Assembly (NCBI RefSeq): GCF_039543525.1
Contig: NZ_BAABJX010000014.1
Location: 1-26,192, forward strand
Direction of reading: 5' to 3'
DNA: 26,192 nt
From: Algivirga pacifica
Lineage (GTDB): Bacteria > Bacteroidota > Bacteroidia > Cytophagales > Flammeovirgaceae
A model generated the notes under the pieces. That model saw only the letters and a list, made by a program, of their open reading frames with translations, did no database searches and was not told the origin of the DNA. The stretch's first letter is position 1. Each line of letters opens with the position of its first letter. Both the position numbers and the translations under genes were made by a program. Positions 7,058 to 14,900 of this stretch are shown piece after piece.

Positions 7058-8620
7058 ATGAAAGGACTAAATAAATATATCGTCGCTTCTTTTCTTGCAG
7101 TAGCTTCTTTGTCTTCGTGTAACTTAGACGTAAACCCTACTGACAAAGTAGAAGTAGACAACATGGATGATATCGATGCACAGGTAAGAGGATTGTTCTT
7201 GCTATCAAACGGTGTCTCTTATTATGGACGTAACTTCGCTCTTTATGGAGAGATTGGTACGGACAACTATGTGTTCAGAAATGGTTCTCGTTTCCTTCAG
7301 GAGCACAGAATGGAGAAGCATGCAGCGATTGGTTACTCTGATTCAGAGCGTAACACGTATGCACAAGCATTCAAGGTAATCGTTAATGCTAACTTCATCA
7401 TCAACAACCCTGAAGCACAGGGTGACGGTAGAGGACAAGCATTGTTCGTAAGAGCATTGGCTTACTCAGATCTATTGAAGATGTATGGTCCAGTTCCATT
7501 GGTGTTGGATAATACAGATGTAAACGATGTAGAGACTCTTTACCCGACAAATGCGACAGAAGAGGCGATCTACACGCAAATCTTCGCCGACCTTGCAGAG
7601 GCAGAGACGTTGTTGACAGGTACTTCTAAAGAATTTGCAACAGTAGGTGCTGTACAAGCCCTTAAATCTAGAGTATACCTAGAGAAAGGTGATTTGGATA
7701 TGGCAATTGCAGAGGCAGATAAAGTGATCAACTCAAGAAGTTACGAATTGACTAAGCCAGGTGACTTGTTCAACTACTTCAACGGAGTAGGTGGTAACGA
7801 GACGATCTTGGAGATCAAAGTAACTACTGACCAGAACAGAGGATCAAACAACTTTGGTAGTATCCCAATGTCATCAGTACTAGGTGGATATGCTTCTTAT
7901 GCAGCTAACCCTGACTTTGTAAAGTCATTTGATAATGAGCTTTGGGGAGATCCATTCACAGATGCCAGAGGTACTGTAGAAGTGGTAACAGGAGCTAACA
8001 AGAACGTAGTTTCTTCAATGTTCTTGCTAGAAGGTGAAGAAAAAGATGGCCAAATGGAGGTGAGCTCTACGGCATTTATCTTCCCTAACAAGTTCAGAGG
8101 ACAAGAAAACGTGATTGGTCTACACTCTCCAAAAGTACTTCGTCTTTCTGAGGTATTGTTGAACAAAGCAGAGGCAATCGCTCGTCAGAACAGTGGTGCG
8201 CAAGAGGTTAAAGATATCATCAATGAGATCAGAGCAGCGCGTTACATCAAGCCTACTATCCAGGCAGGTGAAACAGCAGAGGACTTCCAAGTAAGATTGG
8301 ATGCATACAATGTAGCATTGACTTCTGCGACAGGTACGTTGGAAGAAGTATTGGAAGAGAAACGTAAGGAATTTGCTTTCGAAGGTCACCGTTCATATGA
8401 CCTAAGAAGAAACGACCTTCCTGTAACAGTTTACAAAGTGGTATCGGAAACGTTGGAGACTCCAGTAGAAGGACCACTAGGTACAGAGAAAAATACTTAC
8501 TCTGTAGAAGAAGTAGTGACAGTTGAGGCAGGTAGTGAGCAGTTCTGGTTCCCAATTCCAGAGTCTGAGCAGTTGGCTAACCCTAACTTGAAGCAAAACT
8601 TCGCAGCTTACGGTGAATAA
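7058..8620 (+). CDS. SusD/RagB-family nutrient-binding outer-membrane lipoprotein
   Basis: This encodes 520 residues. A type II signal peptide ends SLSSC with the lipidated Cys at residue 21, followed by NLDVNPTDKV as in typical SusD proteins. The middle has the helical TPR-like repeats of the family (for example VYLEKGDLDMAIAEADKVI around residue 215), and LRLSEVLLNKAEAIAR near 370 is the usual SusD block. EVLEEKRKEFAFEGHRSYDLRR and the closing FWFPIPESEQLANPNLKQN are the diagnostic C-terminal motifs. It caps the SusC barrel on the cell surface and captures the ligand. It is the second gene of a two-gene operon, 88 bases after susC. The two genes share codon habits (frequent AAC, GTA, TTG) that suggest high expression. 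Substrate unknown. Confidence 0.95.
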   Translation: MKGLNKYIVASFLAVASLSSCNLDVNPTDKVEVDNMDDIDAQVRGLFLLSNGVSYYGRNFALYGEIGTDNYVFRNGSRFLQEHRMEKHAAIGYSDSERNTYAQAFKVIVNANFIINNPEAQGDGRGQALFVRALAYSDLLKMYGPVPLVLDNTDVNDVETLYPTNATEEAIYTQIFADLAEAETLLTGTSKEFATVGAVQALKSRVYLEKGDLDMAIAEADKVINSRSYELTKPGDLFNYFNGVGGNETILEIKVTTDQNRGSNNFGSIPMSSVLGGYASYAANPDFVKSFDNELWGDPFTDARGTVEVVTGANKNVVSSMFLLEGEEKDGQMEVSSTAFIFPNKFRGQENVIGLHSPKVLRLSEVLLNKAEAIARQNSGAQEVKDIINEIRAARYIKPTIQAGETAEDFQVRLDAYNVALTSATGTLEEVLEEKRKEFAFEGHRSYDLRRNDLPVTVYKVVSETLETPVEGPLGTEKNTYSVEEVVTVEAGSEQFWFPIPESEQLANPNLKQNFAAYGE

Positions 8621-8626
8621 GATGAG

Positions 8627-8660
8627 CAACTAAGAGGGAGGGATATCTTCCTCTTAGTTG
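8627..8660 (+). terminator. Hairpin terminator of the susCD operon
   Basis: CAACTAAGAGG pairs with CCTCTTAGTTG (11 bp) around a 12-base loop, 7 bases after the susD stop. The following ACAATAATTTG is only weakly T-rich. It lies between convergent genes and could act on both strands. Confidence 0.7.
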
Positions 8661-8718
8661 ACAATAATTTGAATAGATAAGCATTGGCATGGATCGAGAG
8701 GTTCGTGCCTTTCTTATT

Positions 8719-9813
8719 TTACAGTACCTTCCCAAAAGAAACCCCTAAAGAAGTTCCTACAAAAAAGTTATAAGAAGAAGCTGTTCCATTTTTTATGAAT
8801 GGATCATTGTGGTCATAAAGTCCCCTTCCTTCTAATCTCCAGAGAACGTTTGGATAAGGAGAGTAATCCAGGTTCAAGGAGTAGCCCAGTGTTTGGACTT
8901 CTGCTGCTCCGATGCTTTGAGGGATAATGACCAAATCTTGATCATCATAATATTCTACCCTCCCAGTTAATCTAAATTGCTTATTCATCTGATAGCTCCC
9001 TACAATAATGGGAGCATACCAAAGATCATACTTGGAACTTCCTTTCTGCTCTTGCTGTGCACCCACGTCAAAACCTACGATGAGTGTCATTTTTTCGCTG
9101 AACTGAAAGATGCCATATAAGTCATGAAAATAACGCATCCTGCGATCTTCATCTGGAGTATCACTACCAACAAAGGAGCTGCTATTAATGGAAATATTTT
9201 TAGAAGGCGAAAAAGTGATTTGATGTCCACCTGCCGGTGTATTATTCCCATCTACTCGACCAATCCGTTGCCAGCCATTAAGAACTAAAGCTGACAAAAA
9301 CCATTTCTCATTAGGACTGGTATAGGATAACTTGACACCACTTTCATAATAAGGAGAGTTTTCGGCCATTAGGCTGCGGGTCATGGTGAGGCAATCTCCC
9401 CCTTCGGCACTTTCAAAACCGATATGGGAATTAAATACACCTGCATCTATCCAGAAGTCATATTTTTGAGATAATCTTACTCCGGCATTCGCTAAATACA
9501 AATTTTTCAAAACCCCTTCCTCGGCAGCAAGGTTGGCATTGGCATAAGTACCTGTCATTAGGGCTAGCTCACCTCTTACCTTTGAGCTTTCGTAAGCACC
9601 ACGCAAGTATCCCAGATTCAAGGTGACCTCATTATGTCGATTGTAAGCGTAGAATAATGGAGAACGGATGTGATTATCAGGCTTTTCGAAGTCATAGATA
9701 TAATAGGTTTCCAGGTAACCGTTTACGGTAAATTTGCCTTCCTGTCCTTGTGCTATAGAAACGCAAGGTAGGAGTATAAAAGAGAGTGATGATAGAAGTT
9801 GTTTGAGTGTCAT
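8719..9813 (-). CDS. Outer-membrane beta-barrel porin, BBP2/OmpL-like
   Basis: This encodes 364 residues. A signal peptide ends around VSIAQ (residue 22). The mature protein opens with FTVNGYLETYYIYDF, an early beta-strand pattern seen in Bacteroidota porins, and alternates polar and aromatic residues throughout, as a 14-16 strand barrel would. The segment DAGVFNSHIGFESAEGGDCLTMTRSLMAENSPYYESGVKLSY (about 122-163) fits the BBP2/OmpL-like family, in which a proline/Gly-rich stretch precedes ESG-V-L-Y. The C-terminus ends SLGVSFGKVL. It is probably a general or weakly selective pore. A terminator separates it from the DoxX-like gene upstream, so it has its own promoter, which I could not identify. 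The family call rests on recalled motifs, not on a search. Confidence 0.75.
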   Translation of the reverse strand: MTLKQLLSSLSFILLPCVSIAQGQEGKFTVNGYLETYYIYDFEKPDNHIRSPLFYAYNRHNEVTLNLGYLRGAYESSKVRGELALMTGTYANANLAAEEGVLKNLYLANAGVRLSQKYDFWIDAGVFNSHIGFESAEGGDCLTMTRSLMAENSPYYESGVKLSYTSPNEKWFLSALVLNGWQRIGRVDGNNTPAGGHQITFSPSKNISINSSSFVGSDTPDEDRRMRYFHDLYGIFQFSEKMTLIVGFDVGAQQEQKGSSKYDLWYAPIIVGSYQMNKQFRLTGRVEYYDDQDLVIIPQSIGAAEVQTLGYSLNLDYSPYPNVLWRLEGRGLYDHNDPFIKNGTASSYNFFVGTSLGVSFGKVL

Positions 9814-9857
9814 CGTTATAGGGTATTAAAAGATATATTCAATATAACTATTTGAAT

Positions 9858-9890
9858 AAAAAAGGGAACCCTTTTGGGGCTCCCTTTTTT
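9858..9890 (-). terminator. Rho-independent terminator after the DoxX-like gene
   Basis: Read on the minus strand, AAAAAAGGGA pairs with TCCCTTTTTT, with further pairing inside through a G-T wobble and CCC/GGG. The run of six T residues makes a standard terminator. It separates the DoxX-like gene from the porin. Confidence 0.85.
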
Positions 9891-9914
9891 ATTAATGATG
9901 ACTTCTATATTAAT

Positions 9915-10301
9915 TTATGCGCTCGCAAGTGATGCTTTAGTCGCTTCTTTCTGTACCTTTTGGTCAAAGAAATAAGAAACTCCTAGTAGTACCAAAGCCA
10001 CAACTGCTCCACCAAACTCTCCATCATTGGTTTGTAGATGGGCAACGGCCGCCAATACAAAGTTGAAGAAGAATCCCGTGTAGGCCATATATTTCAACTC
10101 TTTTACCAGCCCACTCAAAATAGCAGCTACTCCTAATACTTTCGCAACTGCCAATGGGTATACGATCCATAGTGGAAAGCCCATTCTCGTGAACTCTGCT
10201 GAAATATGCTCATAGTTGAAGATGTACATCCCCGCTGACATCAACATCATGGCACTCAATAATCCTGTTACGGCGTAGAAAATAATTTTATCTCTTTTCA
10301 T
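9915..10301 (-). CDS. DoxX-like small integral membrane protein
   Basis: The preferred start is the ATG at 10301 (MKRDKIIFYAV, 128 residues); the longer frame from 10325 begins at a TTG and adds eight unneeded residues. Four hydrophobic segments are visible: about 8-28, 43-63, 70-86 and 92-108. The spacing and the sequence MGFPLWIVYPLAVAKVLGVAAI fit the DoxX-like family of four-helix inner-membrane proteins. The biochemical role of this family is mostly unknown; some members are linked to redox or thiol stress. A perfect 8-2-8 palindrome about 65 bases upstream of the start looks like an operator. It has its own terminator and is probably transcribed alone. Confidence 0.75.
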   Translation of the reverse strand: MKRDKIIFYAVTGLLSAMMLMSAGMYIFNYEHISAEFTRMGFPLWIVYPLAVAKVLGVAAILSGLVKELKYMAYTGFFFNFVLAAVAHLQTNDGEFGGAVVALVLLGVSYFFDQKVQKEATKASLASA

Positions 10302-10365
10302 ATCAATAGTTTGTTTTAAAGTCAATGTATTTATGTGATGAGTGTAAATGTATATGTTCTGTAAT

Positions 10366-10383
10366 TATTTTACAAGTAAAATA
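10366..10383. promoter_or_regulatory. Perfect 8-2-8 palindrome upstream of the DoxX-like gene
   Basis: TATTTTAC-AA-GTAAAATA, centred about 73 bases before the ATG at 10301. The size and symmetry fit a homodimeric winged-helix repressor such as MarR or HxlR type (inference). It lies in a very AT-rich region that probably holds the promoter. Confidence 0.5.
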
Positions 10384-10457
10384 TATTATTTTATATAATA
10401 GACTTTATCACGGTTGATTTCGCATAAGCAGAAAACTATGAATTTTTAAAATAGGTC

Positions 10458-10625
10458 AGTGGTACGCTATAGCTTTTATAATTTTCAATGATCAATGATT
10501 AATACATGCTAGAACTAGTTCAGTAACCTTTTGGATGATTCATTTTAATTAAAAATTGATCATTGAAAATTAATCCCCTCTAGAATTAGTTCAGTAGCCT
10601 TTTTTACGCATAGACAATTAACCGT
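10458..10625 (+). repeat. Dispersed repeat, copy 2 (about 168 bp)
   Basis: This is the direct copy of 1101-1276, sharing the GTGGTACGCTATAGCT left end, the TCAATGATCAAT / ATTGATCATTGA inverted pair, two copies of the CTAGAA(C/T)TAGTTCAGTA motif, and the CAATTAACCGT right end. Small indels and substitutions separate the copies. It lies between the divergent DoxX-like and YfbK-like genes. The remaining part of this gap (10626-10894) shows no convincing promoter or gene. Confidence 0.85.
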
Positions 10626-10894
10626 AAATAAAGATAGCCCTCTATCTAAAGACATATTCCAAACAAGTTCCGAATAGTCAGTAATAACTGGTAATCGAGT
10701 CGATTTACTTTTTCTACTCCAAATGTATTCATCCTATAAATCTAAAAAAATCTTAAAATCCCGGTATTTTTTATTGACGGATATAAGGGAACAAGTGTCC
10801 TTAGAAGAGAGAGAGAGTTGCCTGATAGAAATATTGAGGTATCTCGATTCAATCATAAACTTATTCCCAACAACTATTACCACCTTATTAAATC

Positions 10895-12388
10895 ATGAAA
10901 ATGACCAAACAGTATGTAATTCACCTGATCATCGGTATCATATCCTTAGGGGTATTGGCTTCTTGTGAGTACGAAGAATCCGGAGATTACTTGTCTTCAG
11001 AAGCTTATTACGATGAGGGGATGTACGTCAATACGACAGGAGATCAATACAATGAGATTCAGGAAAATCCTTTTGTAAGTACGGTAGAGGAGGCGACAAC
11101 TACTTTTTCCATTGATGCGGATGGTGCTTCATATGCCAACGTTAAGCGCTTTATAGAAGAAGGGCAAATGCCTCCTAAGAATGCGGTTAGAATTGAGGAA
11201 TTGATTAATTATTTTCCGATGTACTATGCAGATCAGCACCCTGATCATCCCTTGTCTGTAAATGGGGAACTGAGTGATTGTCCTTGGGCTGAAGGACATC
11301 AGTTATTACGTATTGGGGTGATGGGGGATCAGATTCCCAGGGATGAGTTGCCCGGTTCTAATATTGTATTGTTGATTGATGTATCTGGTTCAATGACATC
11401 TTCTGACAAACTGAAATTATTGGTGGAAGGGTTTCAGTTGATGGTAGATAAACTAAGGGAAGATGACCGTGTAGCGATTGTGATCTATGCAGGATCTGTA
11501 GGAGTACATATGGAGTCGACGAGTGCTTCAGAAAAGGATTATATTAAAGGAATGCTGAGTGAACTGACTTCAGGAGGTTCTACGGCAGGAGCGGCAGGAA
11601 TACGTACCGCTTACGAAATTGCCGAAGAGCATTTTATAGAAGGAGGAAATAATCGTATTATCTTAGGTACAGATGGTGATTTTAATGTAGGGTCGAGCTC
11701 TCAGGAAGAGTTAGTACAGATTATAGAAGAGGAGCGAGAAAAAGGAATTTTCCTGACGGTTGTTGGAGTCGGAAGAGGAAACTTAAATGATGGTATGATG
11801 GAGCAGGTCGCAAATCACGGGAATGGAACCTATGAGTATATCAACGATTTGACACAAGCGAAGAAAGTGTTTGTAGATGAGTTTCATAAGTTTTATCCTG
11901 CGGCTCAGGATGTTAAAGTTCAAGTGACGTTTAATCCGGATAAAATAGCCTCTTACCGCTTGATTGGATATGAGAATAGGGCATTGGAAAATGAGGATTT
12001 TGAGAACGATGAAGAAGATGCAGGAGAGCTGAGTGTAGGGCAATCGGTGACGGCATTGTATGAGTTGATTCCTGCAGAGGAGGCAGTGGCAGACGCGACA
12101 GAGGCATTAAATATAGATTTCCGTTATAAATTACCTACAGCGGATAGTAGCATTCCTTTAACCTTAAAGGTCTTTGATAAAGGAAAAACATTTGCTCAGG
12201 CATCGGAGTCGATGCGATTTGCTGGGAGTGTTGCCGCTTTCGGGTTACTGTTAAGAGATTCAGAGTATAAAGGGACGGCAAATATAGCGCAAGTACTTCA
12301 ATGGGCAGAGGAAGCGAAAGGGGAAGATCCTTTTGACTATAGGGCTGGCTTTATTGATTTGCTGCGGGGAGTGCAGGATATACAGTAG
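10895..12388 (+). CDS. YfbK-like lipoprotein with von Willebrand factor A domain
   Basis: This encodes 497 residues. A type II signal peptide ends LASC with the lipidated Cys at residue 24. Residues about 50-150 match the N-terminal extension that precedes the vWA domain in the YfbK family (NPFVSTVEEATTTFSIDADGASYANVKRFI). The vWA domain (about 155-325) has a complete metal-ion-dependent adhesion site: D162-x-S164-x-S166, Thr230 in GGST, and Asp260 in GTDGDFN. Residues about 335-497 match the DUF3520 C-terminal domain (YRLIGYENR, NDEEDAGELSVGQSVTALYEL). It is anchored in a membrane and probably binds a partner protein through the metal site; the role of the family is not known. Many Bacteroidota members carry an extra carboxypeptidase-regulatory-like domain, which is absent here. 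It is a single-gene unit with its own terminator. Confidence 0.9.
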   Translation: MKMTKQYVIHLIIGIISLGVLASCEYEESGDYLSSEAYYDEGMYVNTTGDQYNEIQENPFVSTVEEATTTFSIDADGASYANVKRFIEEGQMPPKNAVRIEELINYFPMYYADQHPDHPLSVNGELSDCPWAEGHQLLRIGVMGDQIPRDELPGSNIVLLIDVSGSMTSSDKLKLLVEGFQLMVDKLREDDRVAIVIYAGSVGVHMESTSASEKDYIKGMLSELTSGGSTAGAAGIRTAYEIAEEHFIEGGNNRIILGTDGDFNVGSSSQEELVQIIEEEREKGIFLTVVGVGRGNLNDGMMEQVANHGNGTYEYINDLTQAKKVFVDEFHKFYPAAQDVKVQVTFNPDKIASYRLIGYENRALENEDFENDEEDAGELSVGQSVTALYELIPAEEAVADATEALNIDFRYKLPTADSSIPLTLKVFDKGKTFAQASESMRFAGSVAAFGLLLRDSEYKGTANIAQVLQWAEEAKGEDPFDYRAGFIDLLRGVQDIQ

Positions 12389-12390
12389 GA

Positions 12391-12424
12391 AAAAAAGGCT
12401 GATTGTTTACAATCAGCCTTTTTT
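12391..12424 (+). terminator. Rho-independent terminator of the YfbK-like gene
   Basis: AAAAAGGCTGATTG pairs with CAATCAGCCTTTTT around the short loop TTTA, two bases after the stop codon, with a T-run at the end. Confidence 0.9.
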
Positions 12425-12461
12425 ATTGACCATGCTCATTAAAACTTATTAAGAACTGCTA

Positions 12462-12469
12462 TACATTTG
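12462..12469 (+). promoter_or_regulatory. -7 element of the DASS transporter promoter
   Basis: TACATTTG is a perfect TAnnTTTG, 32 bases before the ATG at 12502 and downstream of the preceding terminator. No clear TTG lies at the expected -33 distance, so the promoter may be weak or need an activator. Confidence 0.4.
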
Positions 12470-12501
12470 AACTGTTAATAACAATTAAACCATTTAAAGC
12501 T

Positions 12502-14025
12502 ATGGGCAAGATTACAAACTATGCGAACAAACTTGCCTCTGCCGGAACTTCAAAAAAAAATGGAAGAGCGGCATTGGATGCTATCACTACCACTGAGGTT
12601 ATTACTCCTGAACGTAGACAGTCGCTGGAAGCGATTTTCAAGTTAGGGGTAAGTATCTTACTACCATTGATAATTTTTTTCTTACCAACAGAATGGATTC
12701 CGCTATCAGGAATTGATGTGGTACAGCAAAGGGTTATGGCGATTTTCGTTATGGCGACTTTGTTCTGGATCTTGGAACCAGTACCAATTTATGCGACTTC
12801 CGTACTGATTATTTTGGCATTGCTCCTTACTGTTTCCGATAAATCATTGGCTTTTTTAGAGGCAACAGAGGGGGAATTACTATCCTATAAAGCAATTCTA
12901 GGAACGTTTGCTTCCCCAATTATTATCCTGTTTTTGGGAGGGTTCTTTCTGGCAATTGCAGGGACAAAATATGGATTGGATAAAAATATGGCGAGAGTGC
13001 TGTTAAAGCCTTTTGGAACCAAGCCGATCTATGTGATGCTGGGACTGATGTTGATTACAGCAACGTTCTCCATGTTCATGAGTAATACGGCAACAACCGT
13101 AATGATGTTGACGATATTATCTCCAGTACTAGCCTCTCTACCGGAGAAAGATAAGGGAAAAGCTGGTTTTGTATTGGCTATTCCGATTGCCGCCAACGTA
13201 GGGGGAATTGGTACCCCAATTGGAACACCTCCAAACGCCATTGCAATGAAGTACTTGGTAGGGGAGTATGCGGTAAGTTTTGGAACATGGATGTTTTATG
13301 CGATTCCGTTTGTCGTGATTCTATTGACGATCTCATGGTTCCTTTTGCAAAAGCTATACCCATGCAAAGCGAAGGAATTGAGAGTGGATATCAAAGGAAC
13401 ATTTGATAAAAGTACAAAGGCCATCATTGTGTATGCGACCTTTGCAACAACGATACTATTGTGGCTCTTTGGCGACTTTGTAGGACTAAATTCTTATGTA
13501 ACTGCAGTAATTCCAATTGCAGTATTCAGTTTAACAAGTGTCGTAACCAAAGAGGATTTTAATAAAATTAGTTGGGATGTACTATGGTTGGTAACCGGTG
13601 GTATTGCGATGGGCTTGGCACTTGAAAAAACAGGCTTGGCAAGGACAGTTGTAGAAAACATACCATTTGGAACTTTCTCTCCATACATCATCATTGCGGC
13701 GGCAGCCGTACTAGCGGTGACCATGGCCAACTTCATGTCGAATACGGCAACGGCCAACCTATTGATGCCAATGATTGTAGCTTTAGCAGTTTCTTTGGAT
13801 AGCTTGATTCCTTTAGGAGGAGTAACGGCCATCGTTCTTTGCGCTACTTTCGGAGCTTCTATGGGAATGTCACTCCCGATCAGTACACCGCCGAATGCCT
13901 TGGCCCATGCCACAGGAATTATTCAAACCCGGGATTTCTTAAGAACAGGGTTTATTATAGGAACAACAGGACTACTCATGACCTTTGTCATGGTGTACTC
14001 ACTGAACGTACTTGGATGGTTGTAG
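12502..14025 (+). CDS. DASS (SLC13) family sodium/dicarboxylate symporter
   Basis: This encodes 507 residues. About 45 polar N-terminal residues lie in the cytoplasm, followed by a dozen or so hydrophobic segments. The two inverted halves each carry the family's substrate/sodium signature: SNTATT (about 194-199) with GTPIGTPPNAI (about 236-246), and SNTATA (about 413-418) with PISTPPNALAHATG (about 457-470). The motifs are intact, so it should be functional, importing C4-dicarboxylates or related anions such as succinate, malate or fumarate with sodium ions. Sodium coupling is common in the family. It has a likely own promoter and terminator and is not linked to catabolic genes, so the exact substrate is open (sulfate is less likely, because the TrkA-C domains of many sulfate-type members are absent). 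Confidence 0.9.
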   Translation: MGKITNYANKLASAGTSKKNGRAALDAITTTEVITPERRQSLEAIFKLGVSILLPLIIFFLPTEWIPLSGIDVVQQRVMAIFVMATLFWILEPVPIYATSVLIILALLLTVSDKSLAFLEATEGELLSYKAILGTFASPIIILFLGGFFLAIAGTKYGLDKNMARVLLKPFGTKPIYVMLGLMLITATFSMFMSNTATTVMMLTILSPVLASLPEKDKGKAGFVLAIPIAANVGGIGTPIGTPPNAIAMKYLVGEYAVSFGTWMFYAIPFVVILLTISWFLLQKLYPCKAKELRVDIKGTFDKSTKAIIVYATFATTILLWLFGDFVGLNSYVTAVIPIAVFSLTSVVTKEDFNKISWDVLWLVTGGIAMGLALEKTGLARTVVENIPFGTFSPYIIIAAAAVLAVTMANFMSNTATANLLMPMIVALAVSLDSLIPLGGVTAIVLCATFGASMGMSLPISTPPNALAHATGIIQTRDFLRTGFIIGTTGLLMTFVMVYSLNVLGWL

Positions 14026-14051
14026 CCTATCTGTTTACTATTTGGCTTCAT

Positions 14052-14087
14052 AATAGGTCACGGATTTTGTCTGTGGCCTATTTTTTT
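14052..14087 (+). terminator. Rho-independent terminator of the DASS gene
   Basis: AATAGG/CCTATT, then a T-G wobble and CAC/GTG, form a 10-bp stem with an 11-base loop, followed by seven T residues. It lies 27 bases after the stop and before the LysE-type gene. Confidence 0.8.
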
Positions 14088-14140
14088 GTGCTTTTTTTGG
14101 ATAAATTTCGATTTAATCGGGATTCAAAAAACTAAACACT

Positions 14141-14731
14141 ATGGAACAGACACTTTGGGCGTTTATATTATTTGCTTGTATTACTTCCTTTACACCAGGG
14201 CCTAACAACTATTTATTATTGTATTACGGAAAAACGTTTGGTGTTCGCAGTGGGGTGAAAATACTGGCGGGAATACTTCTGGGTTTTTGGACGCTATTGC
14301 TTCTGGCGGGGTATGGAATGGCAGAGTTGATTGCGGCTAATGAGACATTGGGATGGATCATCAAGGTAATCGGGTCTATCTGGTTATTATATTTAGCTTG
14401 GATGATGAGTGGAATGTCTGTGAAGCAAGAAGCTACCCCTGTCAAAAGACTTACTTTTTATCAGGTATACATGATGCAGTTTCTTAATCCAAAGGGATGG
14501 TTGATGGCCGTTACTGCAGCAGGTACCTTAATGCCCGATTGGGGAAATACCCATACCAATGTACTCTTCTTCTCTTCCTTCTTTATTTTGTTGGGAGTAT
14601 TCAGTGGCTCACTATGGTTGTCTATGGGAGAATTGATTGCTAAGAAAATGCGCTCAGAGCGTGTACATAAGTGGATGGGATACGTTCTTTCGGGACTTAT
14701 GGTGCTCAGTGTAGGGATGTTATGGAGCTAA
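14141..14731 (+). CDS. LysE/RhtB family amino-acid exporter
   Basis: This encodes 196 residues, near the family's usual 200-210. The signature SFTPGPNNYLLLYYG lies near the N-terminus (residues about 16-30), with the characteristic loop proline-glycine-proline. Further hydrophobic segments run at about 40-60, 70-90, 115-130, 140-160 and 176-194, and the second conserved site reads MQFLNPKGWLMAV (about 111-123). It should sit in the inner membrane and export an amino acid or a derivative by proton exchange; the substrate cannot be predicted. A terminator separates it from the DASS gene, so it is probably transcribed alone. The 170 bases after it hold a promoter for the next gene. Confidence 0.9.
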   Translation: MEQTLWAFILFACITSFTPGPNNYLLLYYGKTFGVRSGVKILAGILLGFWTLLLLAGYGMAELIAANETLGWIIKVIGSIWLLYLAWMMSGMSVKQEATPVKRLTFYQVYMMQFLNPKGWLMAVTAAGTLMPDWGNTHTNVLFFSSFFILLGVFSGSLWLSMGELIAKKMRSERVHKWMGYVLSGLMVLSVGMLWS

Positions 14732-14782
14732 AGTGAAAAAGGAGATTTTTGTCAGTTAATGATCTTTAATGGGTTTGTATGC

Positions 14783-14813
14783 TTTGTTATTATTTTTATT
14801 GATGCTACCTTTG
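14783..14813 (+). promoter_or_regulatory. Bacteroidota-type promoter of the LEA-like lipoprotein
   Basis: TTTG (14783-14786), 19 bases, then a perfect -7 TACCTTTG (14806-14813). Transcription would start near 14820, about 80 bases before the ATG at 14901. Confidence 0.65.
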
Positions 14814-14900
14814 ATGTAAGAAATTGACCGGAAATACTATGTTTTATAATTATTAGAAATTGAAAATCGGTCAGAATGTTATCATAAAAAACCCACAGCT

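Noticed and set aside
10723..10968. 81-residue open frame upstream of the YfbK-like gene
   Set aside because: It overlaps the lipoprotein start in another frame, has no recognisable features and no promoter; most likely chance in a leader region.
12502..14731. DASS transporter and LysE exporter as one operon
   Set aside because: A clear hairpin with seven T residues at 14052-14087 separates them.
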